Of a DNA stretch of 64,000 nt, positions 1 through 7,081 are shown piece after piece. The DNA comes from Phycisphaerales bacterium (GTDB taxonomy: Bacteria > Planctomycetota > Phycisphaerae > Phycisphaerales > SM1A02). The DNA lies in NCBI GenBank assembly GCA_029246705.1, contig JAQWMQ010000008.1:62001-126000 (forward strand), in the 5' to 3' direction. The position numbers and the translations under genes were made by a program. Every line of letters begins with the position of its first letter. Within the stretch, counting starts at the first letter, position 1. The notes beneath the pieces were generated by a model. That model ran no database searches and had not been told where the DNA came from. It was given only the letters and a program-made list of their open reading frames with translations.

Positions 1-1056
1 GCGATTCTCCTTTGCGTGCCCACTCCCCTTGGCGCCCACAACGATCCGGACCTGTCCTACGTCCTGGACTCGACCAGGATGGTCGCGAAGATCCTGAAAC
101 CCGGACAACTCGTGGTGCTTGAATCGACCACCTACCCGGGAACGACTCGAAACGAGATGATGCCGATCCTGGAAGAGACCGGATTGGCATGCGGCAAGGA
201 CTATTTCCTTGCCTACAGCCCCGAACGCGAGGACCCGGGTTCCACCGGACGCAGTGCGGGGGAGATCCCCAAGCTGGTCGGAGGAGTCGATGAAATCTCC
301 AGTGACATCGCCATGGCACTCTACGAACGCGTGGTCGCCAAGGCGCACCAGGTCTCGTCAGCCGAGATCGCCGAAAGCGCCAAGCTCCTCGAGAACATCT
401 ACAGATCCGTCAACATCGCCCTTGTCAACGAGATGAAGACGGTGCTCAGCGACATGGACATCGACATCTGGGAAGTGGTTGACGCCGCAAAGACCAAGCC
501 CTTCGGATTCCAGGCGTTCTACCCCGGCCCCGGCCTGGGCGGTCACTGCATACCGATCGATCCCTACTACCTCACCTGGAAGGCGAAGGAGGTCGGCAGG
601 CCCACGCGATTCATCGAGCTTGCGGGTGAAGTGAACACCTACATGCCGAGATACGTGATCAACCGACTGATCGAGGCATTGAATGACGACAGAAAATCCT
701 TGCGCGATGCACGAATCCTCGTTCTTGGAATCGCCTACAAGAAGAACGTCGATGACAACCGTGAAACACCTGCGGCTGAGATCATCGAGCAGCTCGCCGA
801 ACGCGGCGCCGATATCTCCTATCACGACCCGCACCTGCCGAGATTCCCGGAGATGAGGAAGTACGACCTCAACCTGTCTTCGGTATCGCTCGATGCGGAA
901 TTGCTTGAAGGAACGGATTGCGTCCTTGTCGTGACGGATCATGATGCCGTCGACTACGAACTCATCGGGCAGCACGCCGGACTCGTGGTGGACACCAGGA
1001 ATGCCATGGCGCGTGTTCCCGGGGACCGCGTGAAAGCCCGCGTCGTCAAGGCATGA
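1..1056 (+). CDS. Nucleotide-sugar 6-dehydrogenase (UDP-GlcNAc/ManNAc type), 5' end missing
   Basis: NAD-dependent oxidation of C6 of a UDP-amino sugar to the uronic acid, feeding surface polysaccharide synthesis. The frame is open from base 1 and reads AILLCVPTPLG, an internal segment of the Rossmann domain, so the GTG at 16 is not the true start and the gene begins outside the window. The central helix (FVAEN-equivalent, about 375-430) is followed by the active-site motif GPGLGGHCIPIDPYYL at about 525-570, with the catalytic Cys in GGHC. The C-terminal UDP-binding domain is complete (GIAYKKNVDDNRETP). The HCIPIDPYYLTWKAKE stretch resembles WbpA-type UDP-N-acetylglucosamine dehydrogenases more than UDP-glucose dehydrogenases. 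Its stop overlaps the next start by ATGA, indicating translational coupling. Exact substrate is inferred. Confidence 0.9.
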   Translation, partial: AILLCVPTPLGAHNDPDLSYVLDSTRMVAKILKPGQLVVLESTTYPGTTRNEMMPILEETGLACGKDYFLAYSPEREDPGSTGRSAGEIPKLVGGVDEISSDIAMALYERVVAKAHQVSSAEIAESAKLLENIYRSVNIALVNEMKTVLSDMDIDIWEVVDAAKTKPFGFQAFYPGPGLGGHCIPIDPYYLTWKAKEVGRPTRFIELAGEVNTYMPRYVINRLIEALNDDRKSLRDARILVLGIAYKKNVDDNRETPAAEIIEQLAERGADISYHDPHLPRFPEMRKYDLNLSSVSLDAELLEGTDCVLVVTDHDAVDYELIGQHAGLVVDTRNAMARVPGDRVKARVVKA

Positions 1057-1913
1057 GCTCCACGGAGACCTGGGAAACAAGGATCCTCAGGGCTGGCTCC
1101 TTCCGGCTTGACGGAGGAAGCATGTTCGGTGTGGTGCCCAAGCCGCTCTGGTCGAAATGGGCGACGCCTGACGATGGCAATCGGATCAGACTTGACTGCA
1201 ACTGTGCCTTGTTGCGAAACGGTGACCAGACCGTTCTGGTCGAGACCGGCTACGGCGAGAAGTGGTCCAGCAAGGACCGTGGCATCTTCGCCATGGAGCA
1301 GCGCACGATCGTTGACGCCCTGCGCGAGATTGATGTCGAGCCCGACCAGGTCACGCATGTCGTGGTCTCGCACCTCCATTTCGATCACGCCGGCGCACTG
1401 ACCCGGTGGGTGGATCCATCGGCAGGTGATGAAGGCGGTTTCGTGCCCGGTTTTCCTGGTGCGCGGATCATCGTCCAGAGGCAGGAGCTGGATGATGCCA
1501 TGCTGAACAGATCCACGATGACCCGAACCTACCTGAGGTCCCATCTCGATCCGGTTTCGGAGATGTTCGACGTGGTCGAGGGTGAAGCTGAACCGTTGCC
1601 GGGGATTGTCTTGAAGCCGGTTCCCGGTCACACCTGGGGGCAGCAGTCGATCAGCTGGTCGAGTTCGGAAAGGTCGTTCGTCTTTCCCGGCGATCTCTGC
1701 CCGACCCTGAACCATGCACACCCCGCAGCAAGCATGGCCTACGACATGGAGCCGTGGACCAGCATGCGCGAGAAGCAGGCATTCTTTCAGGAACACGCGG
1801 ATTCAGGGCGGATCATCCTTCTGGATCACGACCCTGACGATCCCCTGGCGACGGTGATCTCCAATCCGGAAAAACCGGGGCGATTTCATCTCGAAGCAGT
1901 TCCTGACACCTGA
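1053..1913 (+). CDS. MBL-fold metallo-hydrolase
   Basis: A 286-residue cytoplasmic metallo-beta-lactamase-fold hydrolase with no signal peptide. The metal-binding signature HxHxDH is visible as HLHFDHAG around residues 107-114, and later ligands are suggested by PGHTWGQQS and FPGDLCP. The overall layout (long N-terminal strand region, then HLHFDHAGAL, PGHT, GD) matches the lactonase/AiiA-like and general hydrolase branch rather than glyoxalase II or RNase Z. The start ATG overlaps the stop of the sugar dehydrogenase gene (ATGA), so the two are probably co-translated, but this gives no clear substrate. Could be a lactonase or a repair/detoxification hydrolase. Confidence 0.85.
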   Translation: MSSTETWETRILRAGSFRLDGGSMFGVVPKPLWSKWATPDDGNRIRLDCNCALLRNGDQTVLVETGYGEKWSSKDRGIFAMEQRTIVDALREIDVEPDQVTHVVVSHLHFDHAGALTRWVDPSAGDEGGFVPGFPGARIIVQRQELDDAMLNRSTMTRTYLRSHLDPVSEMFDVVEGEAEPLPGIVLKPVPGHTWGQQSISWSSSERSFVFPGDLCPTLNHAHPAASMAYDMEPWTSMREKQAFFQEHADSGRIILLDHDPDDPLATVISNPEKPGRFHLEAVPDT

Positions 1914-1974
1914 GCAGGACAAATCTCGAAGGTGCTTGCTTGGCACTGGTCGTGCCCGGTATCCTCGACGCCCC

Positions 1975-2199
1975 ATGAATCATTTACACAAGATGACCGG
2001 AGCGACCTTCTCGCTCGTTCTTCCGATCCTGATCCTGTTGATGGAAAGCCCCGCACTTGCGCAGGGACAGTCCGGACCGCCCACCCCGACCGCTGAAGGG
2101 ACAAGTCCTCTTCTGGGCTACCTGATCGCAGTGGTGCTGGTGGTGATCCTGGTCGTCGTGAGCATCATTCCATCCAAGCGGAATTTCGAGGACATTTGA
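1975..2199 (+). CDS. Small membrane protein, unknown function
   Basis: A 74-residue protein with an N-terminal signal-like helix (TFSLVLPILILLM, then SPALAQG, a plausible signal peptidase site) and a second hydrophobic helix (YLIAVVLVVILVVVSIIP) followed by a short basic and acidic tail. Likely a small inner-membrane protein with one mature helix. I chose the ATG at 1975; the longer possible start at 1936 adds an Arg-rich stretch without a ribosome site, and the ATG at 1993 is also possible. It is first of three short membrane/secreted genes in a row. Function not recognised. Confidence 0.6.
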   Translation: MNHLHKMTGATFSLVLPILILLMESPALAQGQSGPPTPTAEGTSPLLGYLIAVVLVVILVVVSIIPSKRNFEDI

Positions 2200-2237
2200 A
2201 CGCCCCTCCTTCCTGCCGAGACCTTTGGAGACCCGAA

Positions 2238-2540
2238 ATGACAAGAACCTCCATGGCGGGACTCGTCCTGTTGAACGTCATGCTTCTCTGCATGCTCGCC
2301 GTCGTGACCCTGGGTACGGATGAAAGCGCTCAAGCGTCGGTCTCCGGTGGAGGGCGAGGTGAATACGTCGCCGTCTCGGGAACGATCGCCGGCACCAAGA
2401 CCCCGATCATCTGGATCGTGGATCAGGCAAGCCAGGAACTGGTCGCGATTCAATTCGATGCACAACGGGACCAGCTCGTCGGCTTCGGCTACAGAAACCT
2501 GAACAATGATTCGGTCTCGGTTCGAAGAACCCGCCAGTGA
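2238..2540 (+). CDS. Small secreted or membrane-anchored protein, paralogue of the next gene
   Basis: A 100-residue protein with an N-terminal hydrophobic helix (GLVLLNVMLLCMLAVVTLG) and a small extracytoplasmic domain that includes PIIWIVDQASQELVAIQFD. The ATG at 2238 is preceded by GGAG at 2227-2230; a TTG at 2196 in the same frame is less likely. The IVDQ...LVAI core resembles the VIDN...LYVY core of the next protein, so these two are probably paralogues. Short proteins of this kind, one helix plus a strand pair, occur in planctomycetes, but I know no function. The stop overlaps a GTG of the next frame. Confidence 0.65.
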   Translation: MTRTSMAGLVLLNVMLLCMLAVVTLGTDESAQASVSGGGRGEYVAVSGTIAGTKTPIIWIVDQASQELVAIQFDAQRDQLVGFGYRNLNNDSVSVRRTRQ

Positions 2541-2557
2541 ACCGGAAGGAGCAGGCC

Positions 2558-2896
2558 ATGAACGACGACACGACACGAACAACCACCACGGCAACCGCCT
2601 TGCTTCTGGTGAGCGCCTTTCTCATCGCCGCCCTCGTCATCTTCCAGGCGGGCAACATCCCAGCGCGAACCGCCCATGCCGGTGATGCGGTGAGTGGTTC
2701 GGAAGGATTCACCCTGCTCACGGTCTCCAGCGGTTTCGGCAAGGACGCAAGGCCCTATGAGTTCTGTTACGTCATCGACAACCACGATGAGATGCTCTAT
2801 GTCTACGAGATTCCCCAGGCGAGTGACAAGAGAATCGTCCTGAGATACGGAACCCCGCTGCCAAGCCTCTTCACCCAGGCGCGGGGCGGCAGCTGA
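2558..2896 (+). CDS. Small membrane-anchored protein, paralogue of the previous gene
   Basis: A 112-residue protein: short Thr-rich cytoplasmic N-terminus, a single helix (ALLLVSAFLIAALVIFQAG), then about 75 extracytoplasmic residues including FCYVIDNHDEMLYVYEIPQ and SDKRIVLRYG. The ATG at 2558 follows GGAAGGAG (about 2543-2550), a good ribosome site, so it is preferred over the GTG at 2537. The YVIDN...LYVYE segment aligns with IVDQ...LVAIQ of the preceding gene. The pair, and perhaps the 100-residue protein at 54.6-54.9 kb (LIAVMDNGDIMYLDT), look like one family. Only 8 bases separate it from the aldolase gene, so they may share a transcript. Confidence 0.65.
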   Translation: MNDDTTRTTTTATALLLVSAFLIAALVIFQAGNIPARTAHAGDAVSGSEGFTLLTVSSGFGKDARPYEFCYVIDNHDEMLYVYEIPQASDKRIVLRYGTPLPSLFTQARGGS

Positions 2897-2904
2897 AGAC
2901 TCTC

Positions 2905-3858
2905 ATGAAACCAGTGCGAATGACCAATGGACCAGTGGTCGACCGGGTCATGGCGGAAGCAAGAGCTGCGTCATTTCGAACCCGATCCATCAAGAAGGAC
3001 ATGAAGCTCCAGGGGATCAGGCTTGCGACCAGCATGACCGATCTGACGACCCTTGAAGGGAAGGACACCCCGGGCAAGGTGCGAAGCCTCTGCAGGAAGG
3101 GCATCGCACCCGACACGGGCACGCCACTACCGGAAGGATCGACCAGGCTGCCCCATGTTGGTGCGATCTGCGTCTACCCGGAACTGGTCGAGGTCGCCCG
3201 GGAGGCCCTTGGGGACAGTGGAGTCAAGGTCGCCAGCGTCGCCACCGCCTTTCCCAGTGGTCAGTATCCACTGGATGTTCGTCTCCAGGACGTATCGAGG
3301 GCGGTCGAAGCGGGCGCTGACGAGATAGACATGGTGATCTCGAGGGGAACCTTCCTGTCCGGTGGATACGAGGAGGTCGCTCGGGAGATCGTCGAGACCA
3401 AGGCCGCCTGCGGTGACGCTCACCTCAAGATCATCCTCGAGACGGGTGAACTCGAGACCCTCGACAACGTGCGCAGAGCGAGCGACCTGGCGATCGAGGC
3501 GGTGACGAGCATTCCGGGTTCGGGACCACTGGAGGATGGCGAGGTCTTCATCAAGACCTCCACCGGGAAGGTCAGCCCCGCGGCGACCATGCCGGTGACC
3601 CTCGTCATGCTGGAAGCGATCAGGGATGCCTGGTTCAGCAGCGGTGTTCGAATAGGCATGAAGCCCGCCGGCGGCATTCGAACGGCGAAACAGGCGCTCC
3701 ATTATCTGGTGATGGTCAAGGAGACCCTGGATGAGACCTGGCTGGTTCCCGAACTGTTCAGGTTCGGAGCCTCGAGCCTCCTGGACGACCTGGTGCGACA
3801 GTATGTGAAGCAGATCGGTGGTCGATACACCGCCTCACACGACGTACCCAGTGCTTGA
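2905..3858 (+). CDS. deoC: Deoxyribose-phosphate aldolase, long eukaryote-like form
   Basis: Class I aldolase cleaving 2-deoxyribose 5-phosphate to glyceraldehyde 3-phosphate and acetaldehyde in deoxynucleoside breakdown. The Schiff-base lysine lies in VFIKTSTGK (K217) and the second active-site lysine in GMKPAGGIR (K253). These are almost the same numbers as K218 and K254 of human DERA from memory, and the 317-residue length also matches that protein rather than the usual 220-260-residue bacterial DeoC. The N-terminal extension (IDLTTLEGxDTPGKV-like, residues about 46-56) and the C-terminal GRYTASHDVP also recall the animal enzyme. Neighbouring aldehyde dehydrogenase genes could oxidise the acetaldehyde. 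Confident. Confidence 0.93.
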   Translation: MKPVRMTNGPVVDRVMAEARAASFRTRSIKKDMKLQGIRLATSMTDLTTLEGKDTPGKVRSLCRKGIAPDTGTPLPEGSTRLPHVGAICVYPELVEVAREALGDSGVKVASVATAFPSGQYPLDVRLQDVSRAVEAGADEIDMVISRGTFLSGGYEEVAREIVETKAACGDAHLKIILETGELETLDNVRRASDLAIEAVTSIPGSGPLEDGEVFIKTSTGKVSPAATMPVTLVMLEAIRDAWFSSGVRIGMKPAGGIRTAKQALHYLVMVKETLDETWLVPELFRFGASSLLDDLVRQYVKQIGGRYTASHDVPSA

Positions 3859-3872
3859 ACCGATCCGGTTCA
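3856..3872. terminator. Palindrome holding both stop codons of a convergent pair
   Basis: TGAACCG-ATC-CGGTTCA: a perfect 7-bp stem with a 3-base loop. The left TGA is the deoC stop, and the right TCA is the reverse complement of the ROK kinase stop. There is no T-run, so intrinsic termination is weak; it may still protect transcript ends or partly terminate both directions. Confidence 0.45.
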
Positions 3873-4553
3873 GCCGATCCCGTTCTTCCATTCCTCGTCC
3901 CACATTCGGAAACCACCGAGGAAGGCGTTGGCGTTGTCGCCGATCCGGCAGTAATCGGGAAGCTCGCCCGGATCCTTGAACTTCTTCGAGTTACCACCAC
4001 CGAGGACGATGTAGTCGGGAAGAATCCCCTTGTAGAGGATGTCGATCACGTGGATGACGTGCTTCTTCCAGTCCTTCTTGCCTTCCTTTTCGAGGGCTGC
4101 CTCGCCGACGACCTCCTCGAAGGTCTTTCCCCCCTTGAAGGGCATGTGCGCGATCTCGGTCGGGTGGACGACGTACTTGTCGATCAGGCAGGTGCCAAGG
4201 CCGGTTCCCAGCCCCATGAACAGCATCGACTTTCCATCGTAGGAACCGATGGCCTGCATGGCGGCATCGTTCACCACCTTCGTCGGAAGACCGAAGGCAT
4301 CCATGAAGTCGAAACCCTTCCAGCCATCTCCCAGGTTCACCGGGTCGATGATTGCGGTGTTGTCGTCGATGGGAGCGGGAATGCCGATCGATACCTTGTC
4401 GAAGGACCAGTCAGCGACGATCTTCTTGACTCCATCGACCATCTGCTGGGGGGTCATGTCCGAACCGCTCTCAAAGCGGAGTCGATCGGGTTCCTCGGGG
4501 ATCCGGACCTTGACGTGGGATCCACCGACATCGATTGCAAGGACGCCTTTCAC
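3870..4553 (-). CDS. ppgK: ROK-family kinase, polyphosphate glucokinase-like
   Basis: A 227-residue sugar kinase, probably phosphorylating glucose with polyphosphate or ATP. The N-terminal phosphate-binding loop is AIDVGGSHVKV, the catalytic Asp is in KVVNDAAMQA, and the second phosphate motif is GLGTGLGTCLI. The short length without the CXCGXXGC zinc motif of classical ROK kinases and repressors, and VVND directly before the GTG loop, fit the PpgK group. Start is GTG at 4553, with AAGGAGG about 10 bases upstream on the minus strand; an ATG nearby is out of frame. It interrupts the plus-strand order aldolase-aldehyde dehydrogenase. Substrate is inferred from family. Confidence 0.8.
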   Translation of the reverse strand: MKGVLAIDVGGSHVKVRIPEEPDRLRFESGSDMTPQQMVDGVKKIVADWSFDKVSIGIPAPIDDNTAIIDPVNLGDGWKGFDFMDAFGLPTKVVNDAAMQAIGSYDGKSMLFMGLGTGLGTCLIDKYVVHPTEIAHMPFKGGKTFEEVVGEAALEKEGKKDWKKHVIHVIDILYKGILPDYIVLGGGNSKKFKDPGELPDYCRIGDNANAFLGGFRMWDEEWKNGIG

Positions 4554-4720
4554 GGTTCATCAACCTCCTTCAAGGGGATGCATGACAGGGTACCGGGAAA
4601 CAACGGAATCGTCCCGGTGCCGTACCGCCCTGGACGGAACTGGGACGAGAAGGTGCCCCTGGGGCGAGGAACAGGTACCATCGAGGTCGAACACGCACAC
4701 GGAACGAGGAGGCTGGTTTC

Positions 4721-6175
4721 TTGCCAGAAGCCCTGCAAAGCGAATCAGGATGGGCCTACGCGCCCGCGCCCGAAACGACCAGCATCACGATCGAGGATCG
4801 ATACGGCCTGTTCATAGACGGTCGATTCGTCGCCCCTCGAAGCCGACGTCGATTCGATTCGATCAACCCCTCCAACGAGGAGACGATCACCTCGATCGGG
4901 GAAGCGGGTGAGGCCGACGTGGACAGGGCCGTCGAAGCCGCTCGAAAGGCGTTTCGAACATGGTCCAGGACCAGTCCGCTGGTCCGGGCGAAGTACCTGT
5001 ATCGAATCGCCAGGAGGATCCAGGAACGTGCTCGGGAACTTGCGATCCTCGAGACCATGGACGGCGGCAAGCCCATCAGGGAGAGTCGGGACGTCGACGT
5101 ACCGCTGGTTGCCCAGCACTTCTTCTATCACGCAGGTTGGTGCGACAAGCTGAAGTGGGCCATACCCGGCAACCTCGACCCCAGGCCGGTCGGAGTCTGC
5201 GCGCAGGTCATCCCCTGGAACTTTCCGTTGATGATGGCCGCGTGGAAGATCGCCCCGGCACTGGCCTGCGGGAACACCGTGGTCCTCAAGCCCGCCGAAA
5301 CGACTTCGCTGACAGCCTTGAGACTCGCGGAGATATTCGATGAATGTGAACTGCCTCCCGGGGTGGTGAACATCATCACCGGAGCAGGCGAGACCGGCAG
5401 GCACCTCGTGGAGCACCCCGGAGTGGACAAGGTCGCCTTCACGGGTTCGACCCAGGTGGGCAAGCGGATCGCAACCGCCTGCGCAGGAACCCGGAAGAAA
5501 GTGACCCTTGAACTCGGAGGGAAGAGTCCCAACATCATCTTCGCCGATGCCGCGATCGACCAGGCCATCGAAGGCGTGGTGGCCGGAATCTGGTTCAACC
5601 AGGGCCATGTCTGCTGCGCGGGGTCACGATTGTTCGTCGAGGAGTCGATCCATGATGAGTTCGTGAGGCGACTGCAGCACCGGATGAGCAAGCTCAGACT
5701 CGGTGATCCCCTGGACAAGAACACCGACATCGGCGCCATCAACTCCCGGGACCAGTTGGAGAAGATCAACGCCTACCTTGATTGCGGCGTGGAGGAAGGC
5801 GCATGCCTGAACCACGATTCGAGACAGGAACTTCCCGAAAAGGGATTCTGGTGTCGACCCACCTTCTTCACCGGCGTGCAGCCGGCGGCTCGGATCGCTC
5901 GCGAGGAGATCTTCGGACCGGTCCTTTCCGTGATGACCTTCAGAACCCCGGAAGAGGCCATCGAACGTGCGAACGACTCGCCCTACGGGCTCAGTGCGGG
6001 GATCTGGACGGACAAGGGATCGAAGGCCTTCGAGATGGCATCGAGACTCAAGGCGGGGATCGTCTGGTGCAACACGTTCAACAAGTTCGATGCTGCAAGC
6101 CCGTTCGGTGGATACAAGGAGTCCGGTTGGGGACGCGAAGGCGGCCGACACGGGCTCGCGGCATACCTGAAGTGA
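4721..6175 (+). CDS. NAD(P)-dependent aldehyde dehydrogenase, catalytic (ALDH16-like N-terminal half)
   Basis: A 484-residue aldehyde dehydrogenase oxidising an aldehyde to its acid. All catalytic parts are present: VIPWNFPLMM and KPAETT for NAD binding, FTGSTQVGK, the general base in LELGGKSPN, and the nucleophile C298 in NQGHVCCAGSR, then EEIFGPV and FGGYKESG near the end. The start is TTG at 4721: GAGGAGG at 4706-4712 sits 8 bases before it and no ATG fits. The next gene, seven bases on, is an ALDH fragment without catalytic residues. The pair and the nearby deoC suggest acetaldehyde or a deoxyribose-derived aldehyde as substrate, but that is inference. Confidence 0.92.
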   Translation: MPEALQSESGWAYAPAPETTSITIEDRYGLFIDGRFVAPRSRRRFDSINPSNEETITSIGEAGEADVDRAVEAARKAFRTWSRTSPLVRAKYLYRIARRIQERARELAILETMDGGKPIRESRDVDVPLVAQHFFYHAGWCDKLKWAIPGNLDPRPVGVCAQVIPWNFPLMMAAWKIAPALACGNTVVLKPAETTSLTALRLAEIFDECELPPGVVNIITGAGETGRHLVEHPGVDKVAFTGSTQVGKRIATACAGTRKKVTLELGGKSPNIIFADAAIDQAIEGVVAGIWFNQGHVCCAGSRLFVEESIHDEFVRRLQHRMSKLRLGDPLDKNTDIGAINSRDQLEKINAYLDCGVEEGACLNHDSRQELPEKGFWCRPTFFTGVQPAARIAREEIFGPVLSVMTFRTPEEAIERANDSPYGLSAGIWTDKGSKAFEMASRLKAGIVWCNTFNKFDAASPFGGYKESGWGREGGRHGLAAYLK

Positions 6176-6182
6176 AGCGAAG

Positions 6183-7070
6183 ATGACCAGCAAGAAGAAC
6201 AACAACCGGATCGAAGTGGTCAAGACCTGGAAGCTCTACATGGGTGGTGCCTTCCCGAGAAGCGAGTCGGGCAGGTCGACCGAAGTGACGAACGCCGGCG
6301 GCAGGATCGTGGGTCATGTCTGTCGTGCGTCCCGGAAGGATCTTCGCGATGCGGTCGACACCGCGCGGAAGGCCGCCGAGGGGTGGGCGAGAAGATCGGG
6401 GTACAACCGTGGTCAGATCCTCTACCGCATGGCGGAAATGGCGGAAGGCCGTCGGGATGAACTCACGAGGGCGATCGTCGATTGCCGTGGTGGCAGCACC
6501 GCGGAGGCCCGACGCGAGACCGATGCGACGATCGATCGACTGGTGTCCATGGCGGGCTGGACCGACAAGGTCGACCAGGTCCATGGTTGCCGCAACCAGG
6601 TCGCAGGTGCCTTTCATGACATGAGCATCCCCGAACCCATGGGCGTGGTCGGGGTTATCGCGCCGAAGAAGCCGTCGCTGCTGGGCCTGGTATCGCTGAT
6701 CGCACCCGCACTGGCAACTGGAAGCGTGGTCGTCGCCCTCGGTTCGGAACCTCACCCGATTCCCACGGTCCTGCTTGGCGAGATCTGCGCGACTTCGGAC
6801 GTTCCCGATGGCGTGGTCAACCTGCTGACAGGCAGGACCAATGAGCTGCTTCCACACTTCGCAAGCCACCGGAACCTCAACGCCGTGATGGCTGCAGGCC
6901 TGAGTGCCAAGCAGCGCAAGGAACTACAGGTCGGAGCGGTGGATGCGCTGACCAGGACCAGGCCATCCCTTGACTCGAAGCCATTCGACGATGACGACTA
7001 CTGGACGTCGCCCGCGATCCTTGCTCCCTACCTCGAGATCAAGACGCTCTGGCATCCCATCGGAAGCTGA
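6183..7070 (+). CDS. Truncated, non-catalytic aldehyde dehydrogenase-family protein (ALDH16-like C-terminal half)
   Basis: A 295-residue ALDH-fold protein. It has the N-terminal and nucleotide-binding-domain landmarks (LYMGGAFPRSESG, PMGVVGVIAPKKPSLLG in place of the usual GVIxPWNFP, LLTGRTNELL), but no LELGG general-base motif and no GQ-x-C nucleophile, so it cannot be an active dehydrogenase. It ends cleanly with a unique tail, and codon use looks normal, so it is not a decaying gene. In ALDH16 enzymes a full ALDH domain is fused to a second, inactive one of about 300 residues; these two adjacent genes (484 + 295 residues) look like a split version. Likely a structural subunit of the upstream enzyme. 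Confidence 0.8.
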   Translation: MTSKKNNNRIEVVKTWKLYMGGAFPRSESGRSTEVTNAGGRIVGHVCRASRKDLRDAVDTARKAAEGWARRSGYNRGQILYRMAEMAEGRRDELTRAIVDCRGGSTAEARRETDATIDRLVSMAGWTDKVDQVHGCRNQVAGAFHDMSIPEPMGVVGVIAPKKPSLLGLVSLIAPALATGSVVVALGSEPHPIPTVLLGEICATSDVPDGVVNLLTGRTNELLPHFASHRNLNAVMAAGLSAKQRKELQVGAVDALTRTRPSLDSKPFDDDDYWTSPAILAPYLEIKTLWHPIGS

Positions 7071-7081
7071 TCACGTGATCA
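7068..7081. terminator. 14-bp perfect palindrome over abutting stop codons
   Basis: TGATCACGTGATCA. The first TGA (7068-7070) ends the pseudo-ALDH gene, and the directly adjacent TCA (7071-7073) is the minus-strand stop of the GH35 gene. No T-run follows, so termination is uncertain; it could be a protein-binding site or chance reinforced by the two stops. Confidence 0.35.

Noticed and set aside
954-1796. 280-codon minus-strand frame over the MBL hydrolase
   Set aside because: It opposes two genes with strong motifs; no homology-like features.
3855-4911. Two long plus-strand open frames (to 4817 and 4249-4911) over the ROK kinase
   Set aside because: They are shadows of the minus-strand kinase, which has clear family motifs, and of the following ALDH start; no ribosome site or known domain fits them.
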